Below are positions 63,409-64,000 of a DNA stretch of 64,000 nt, piece by piece (within the stretch, counting starts at the first letter, position 1; each line of letters opens with the position of its first letter). The stretch is taken from the NCBI GenBank assembly GCA_030145245.1, contig JAQYWC010000001.1:62001-126000 (forward strand), in the 5' to 3' direction. The notes under the pieces are model-generated. The model saw only the letters and a list, made by a program, of their open reading frames with translations. It did not search any database and was not told where the DNA came from. Position numbers and translations under genes: made by a program. The stretch is from Desulfobacterium sp. Lineage in GTDB: Bacteria > Desulfobacterota > Desulfobacteria > Desulfobacterales > Desulfobacteraceae.

Positions 63409-64000
63409 TGGGTGCTTTTTTTGTCAGGCGGCCCATTGTCGCCATGGTTATGGCTATTATCATGGTTATCGTGGGAATACTGTCCCTGTTGGGTCTTCCC
63501 ATGGAGCAATACCCCAATATCACCCCTCCCATTGTTGAGGTAAGGGCGTCATACGTCGGCGCCAATGCCACCAATGTGGAGCAGTCCGTTGCCACCCCCC
63601 TGGAGCAGCAGATCAACGGGGTGGACAATATGATCTATATGAAGTCGGTCAATGCCAATGACGGCACCATGACCATTCAGACCTCTTTTGAGGTGGGATC
63701 GGATCCGGATATGAATACCGTTTTCACCCAGAACCGGGTCTCGGCTGCCACGGCCAAACTTCCTGAAGAGGTCAAGCGCATGGGGGTGACCACTGAAAAA
63801 TCCCTGCCCAATATTCTCATGCTGGTGGCCCTCACGGATGAGAACAAACAGTATGACCAGACCTTTTTAAATAATTATGCCCTGATTAACATCAAGGATA
63901 CCCTGTCCCGGATCAAAGGCATCGGCCGGGTAAATGTGCTGGGGGCATCCGACTATTCCATGCGCATCTGGATCAAGCCCGACCGCCTGGCCCAGCTGGG
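63408..64000 (+). CDS. RND efflux pump inner-membrane subunit (partial)
   Basis: The first 197 codons are present before the window ends. They begin MGAFFVRRPIVAMVMAIIMV and include GLPMEQYPNITPPIVEVRAS, then GVDNMIYMKSVNAND and FEVGSDPDMNTVFTQNRV. These are standard for the AcrB/MexB (HAE1) family: a first membrane helix and the start of the porter domain. It forms a proton-driven trimer with the adaptor encoded just upstream. The remaining 800 or so residues and any outer-membrane channel gene lie beyond the edge. Confidence 0.95.
   Translation, partial: MGAFFVRRPIVAMVMAIIMVIVGILSLLGLPMEQYPNITPPIVEVRASYVGANATNVEQSVATPLEQQINGVDNMIYMKSVNANDGTMTIQTSFEVGSDPDMNTVFTQNRVSAATAKLPEEVKRMGVTTEKSLPNILMLVALTDENKQYDQTFLNNYALINIKDTLSRIKGIGRVNVLGASDYSMRIWIKPDRLAQL

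Overview
The window looks like chromosome from a Gram-negative, anaerobic, respiratory bacterium, most plausibly a sulfate-reducing Desulfobacterota species of the Desulfobacteraceae type. This is inferred from content, not from a database match: many large periplasmic-sensor kinases, an HD-GYP regulator, a tetraheme cytochrome next to a c-heme chemoreceptor, PEP-CTERM and dockerin-type surface proteins, RND and FtsX-type envelope operons, and a selenocysteine-containing radical-SAM peptide. No rRNA gene, complete tRNA gene, CRISPR array or intact insertion sequence was seen.

Layout. 1-7.1 kb: a minus-strand signalling block with two PBP2/PAS sensor kinases, an HD-GYP response regulator between them, and a LysR regulator overlapping the second kinase by one base. 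7.2-9.7 kb: APC-family permease and aspartate-semialdehyde dehydrogenase. 9.8-14.7 kb: a broken gene, then an AT-richer two-component system and a secreted protein. 14.8-16.7 kb: a radical SAM/SPASM maturase preceded by a short gene with in-frame UGA codons. 16.9-21.8 kb: a small basic protein, a NusG-like antiterminator, an acyl-carrier-protein remnant, a TonB-dependent receptor and an O-methyltransferase, possibly the residue of a secondary-metabolite locus. 22.06-22.43 kb: an eight-copy repeat cluster. 22.4-25 kb: tRNA-modification genes tcdA-cmoA-cmoB. 25-30.6 kb: MBL hydrolase, histidine phosphatase, arginase, and a helicase fused to a DEDD exonuclease. 30.7-36.5 kb: cytochrome plus heme chemoreceptor, SugE-type exporter, alpha/beta hydrolase, MarR with a hotdog protein, and TetR with a C_GCAxxG_C_C protein. 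36.8-45 kb: AT-rich surface-protein region with two PEP-CTERM proteins, cohesin/dockerin and beta-helix proteins and two degraded genes. 45-56 kb: Hsp70-like protein, CBS-ACT and histone-deacetylase pair, catalase, MurJ, two small membrane/secreted proteins, M48 protease, UbiD decarboxylase. 56-61.2 kb: a five-gene envelope operon (LolA-like, two FtsX permeases, ATPase, outer-membrane barrel). 62.2-64 kb: start of an RND efflux operon.

The most striking item is at 16474-16695. A small gene with a good ribosome-binding site has three in-frame UGA codons in Ser/Gly-rich contexts. Each is followed 19-20 nt later by a 17-nt hairpin with a six-base-pair stem and a five-base loop carrying GG at loop positions 2-3. 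This is the layout expected of bacterial SECIS elements. The gene lies 79 bases upstream of a radical SAM/SPASM enzyme on the same strand. Standard gene calling would miss it because it reads UGA as stop. I read the pair as a ribosomally made, multi-selenocysteine peptide and its maturase.
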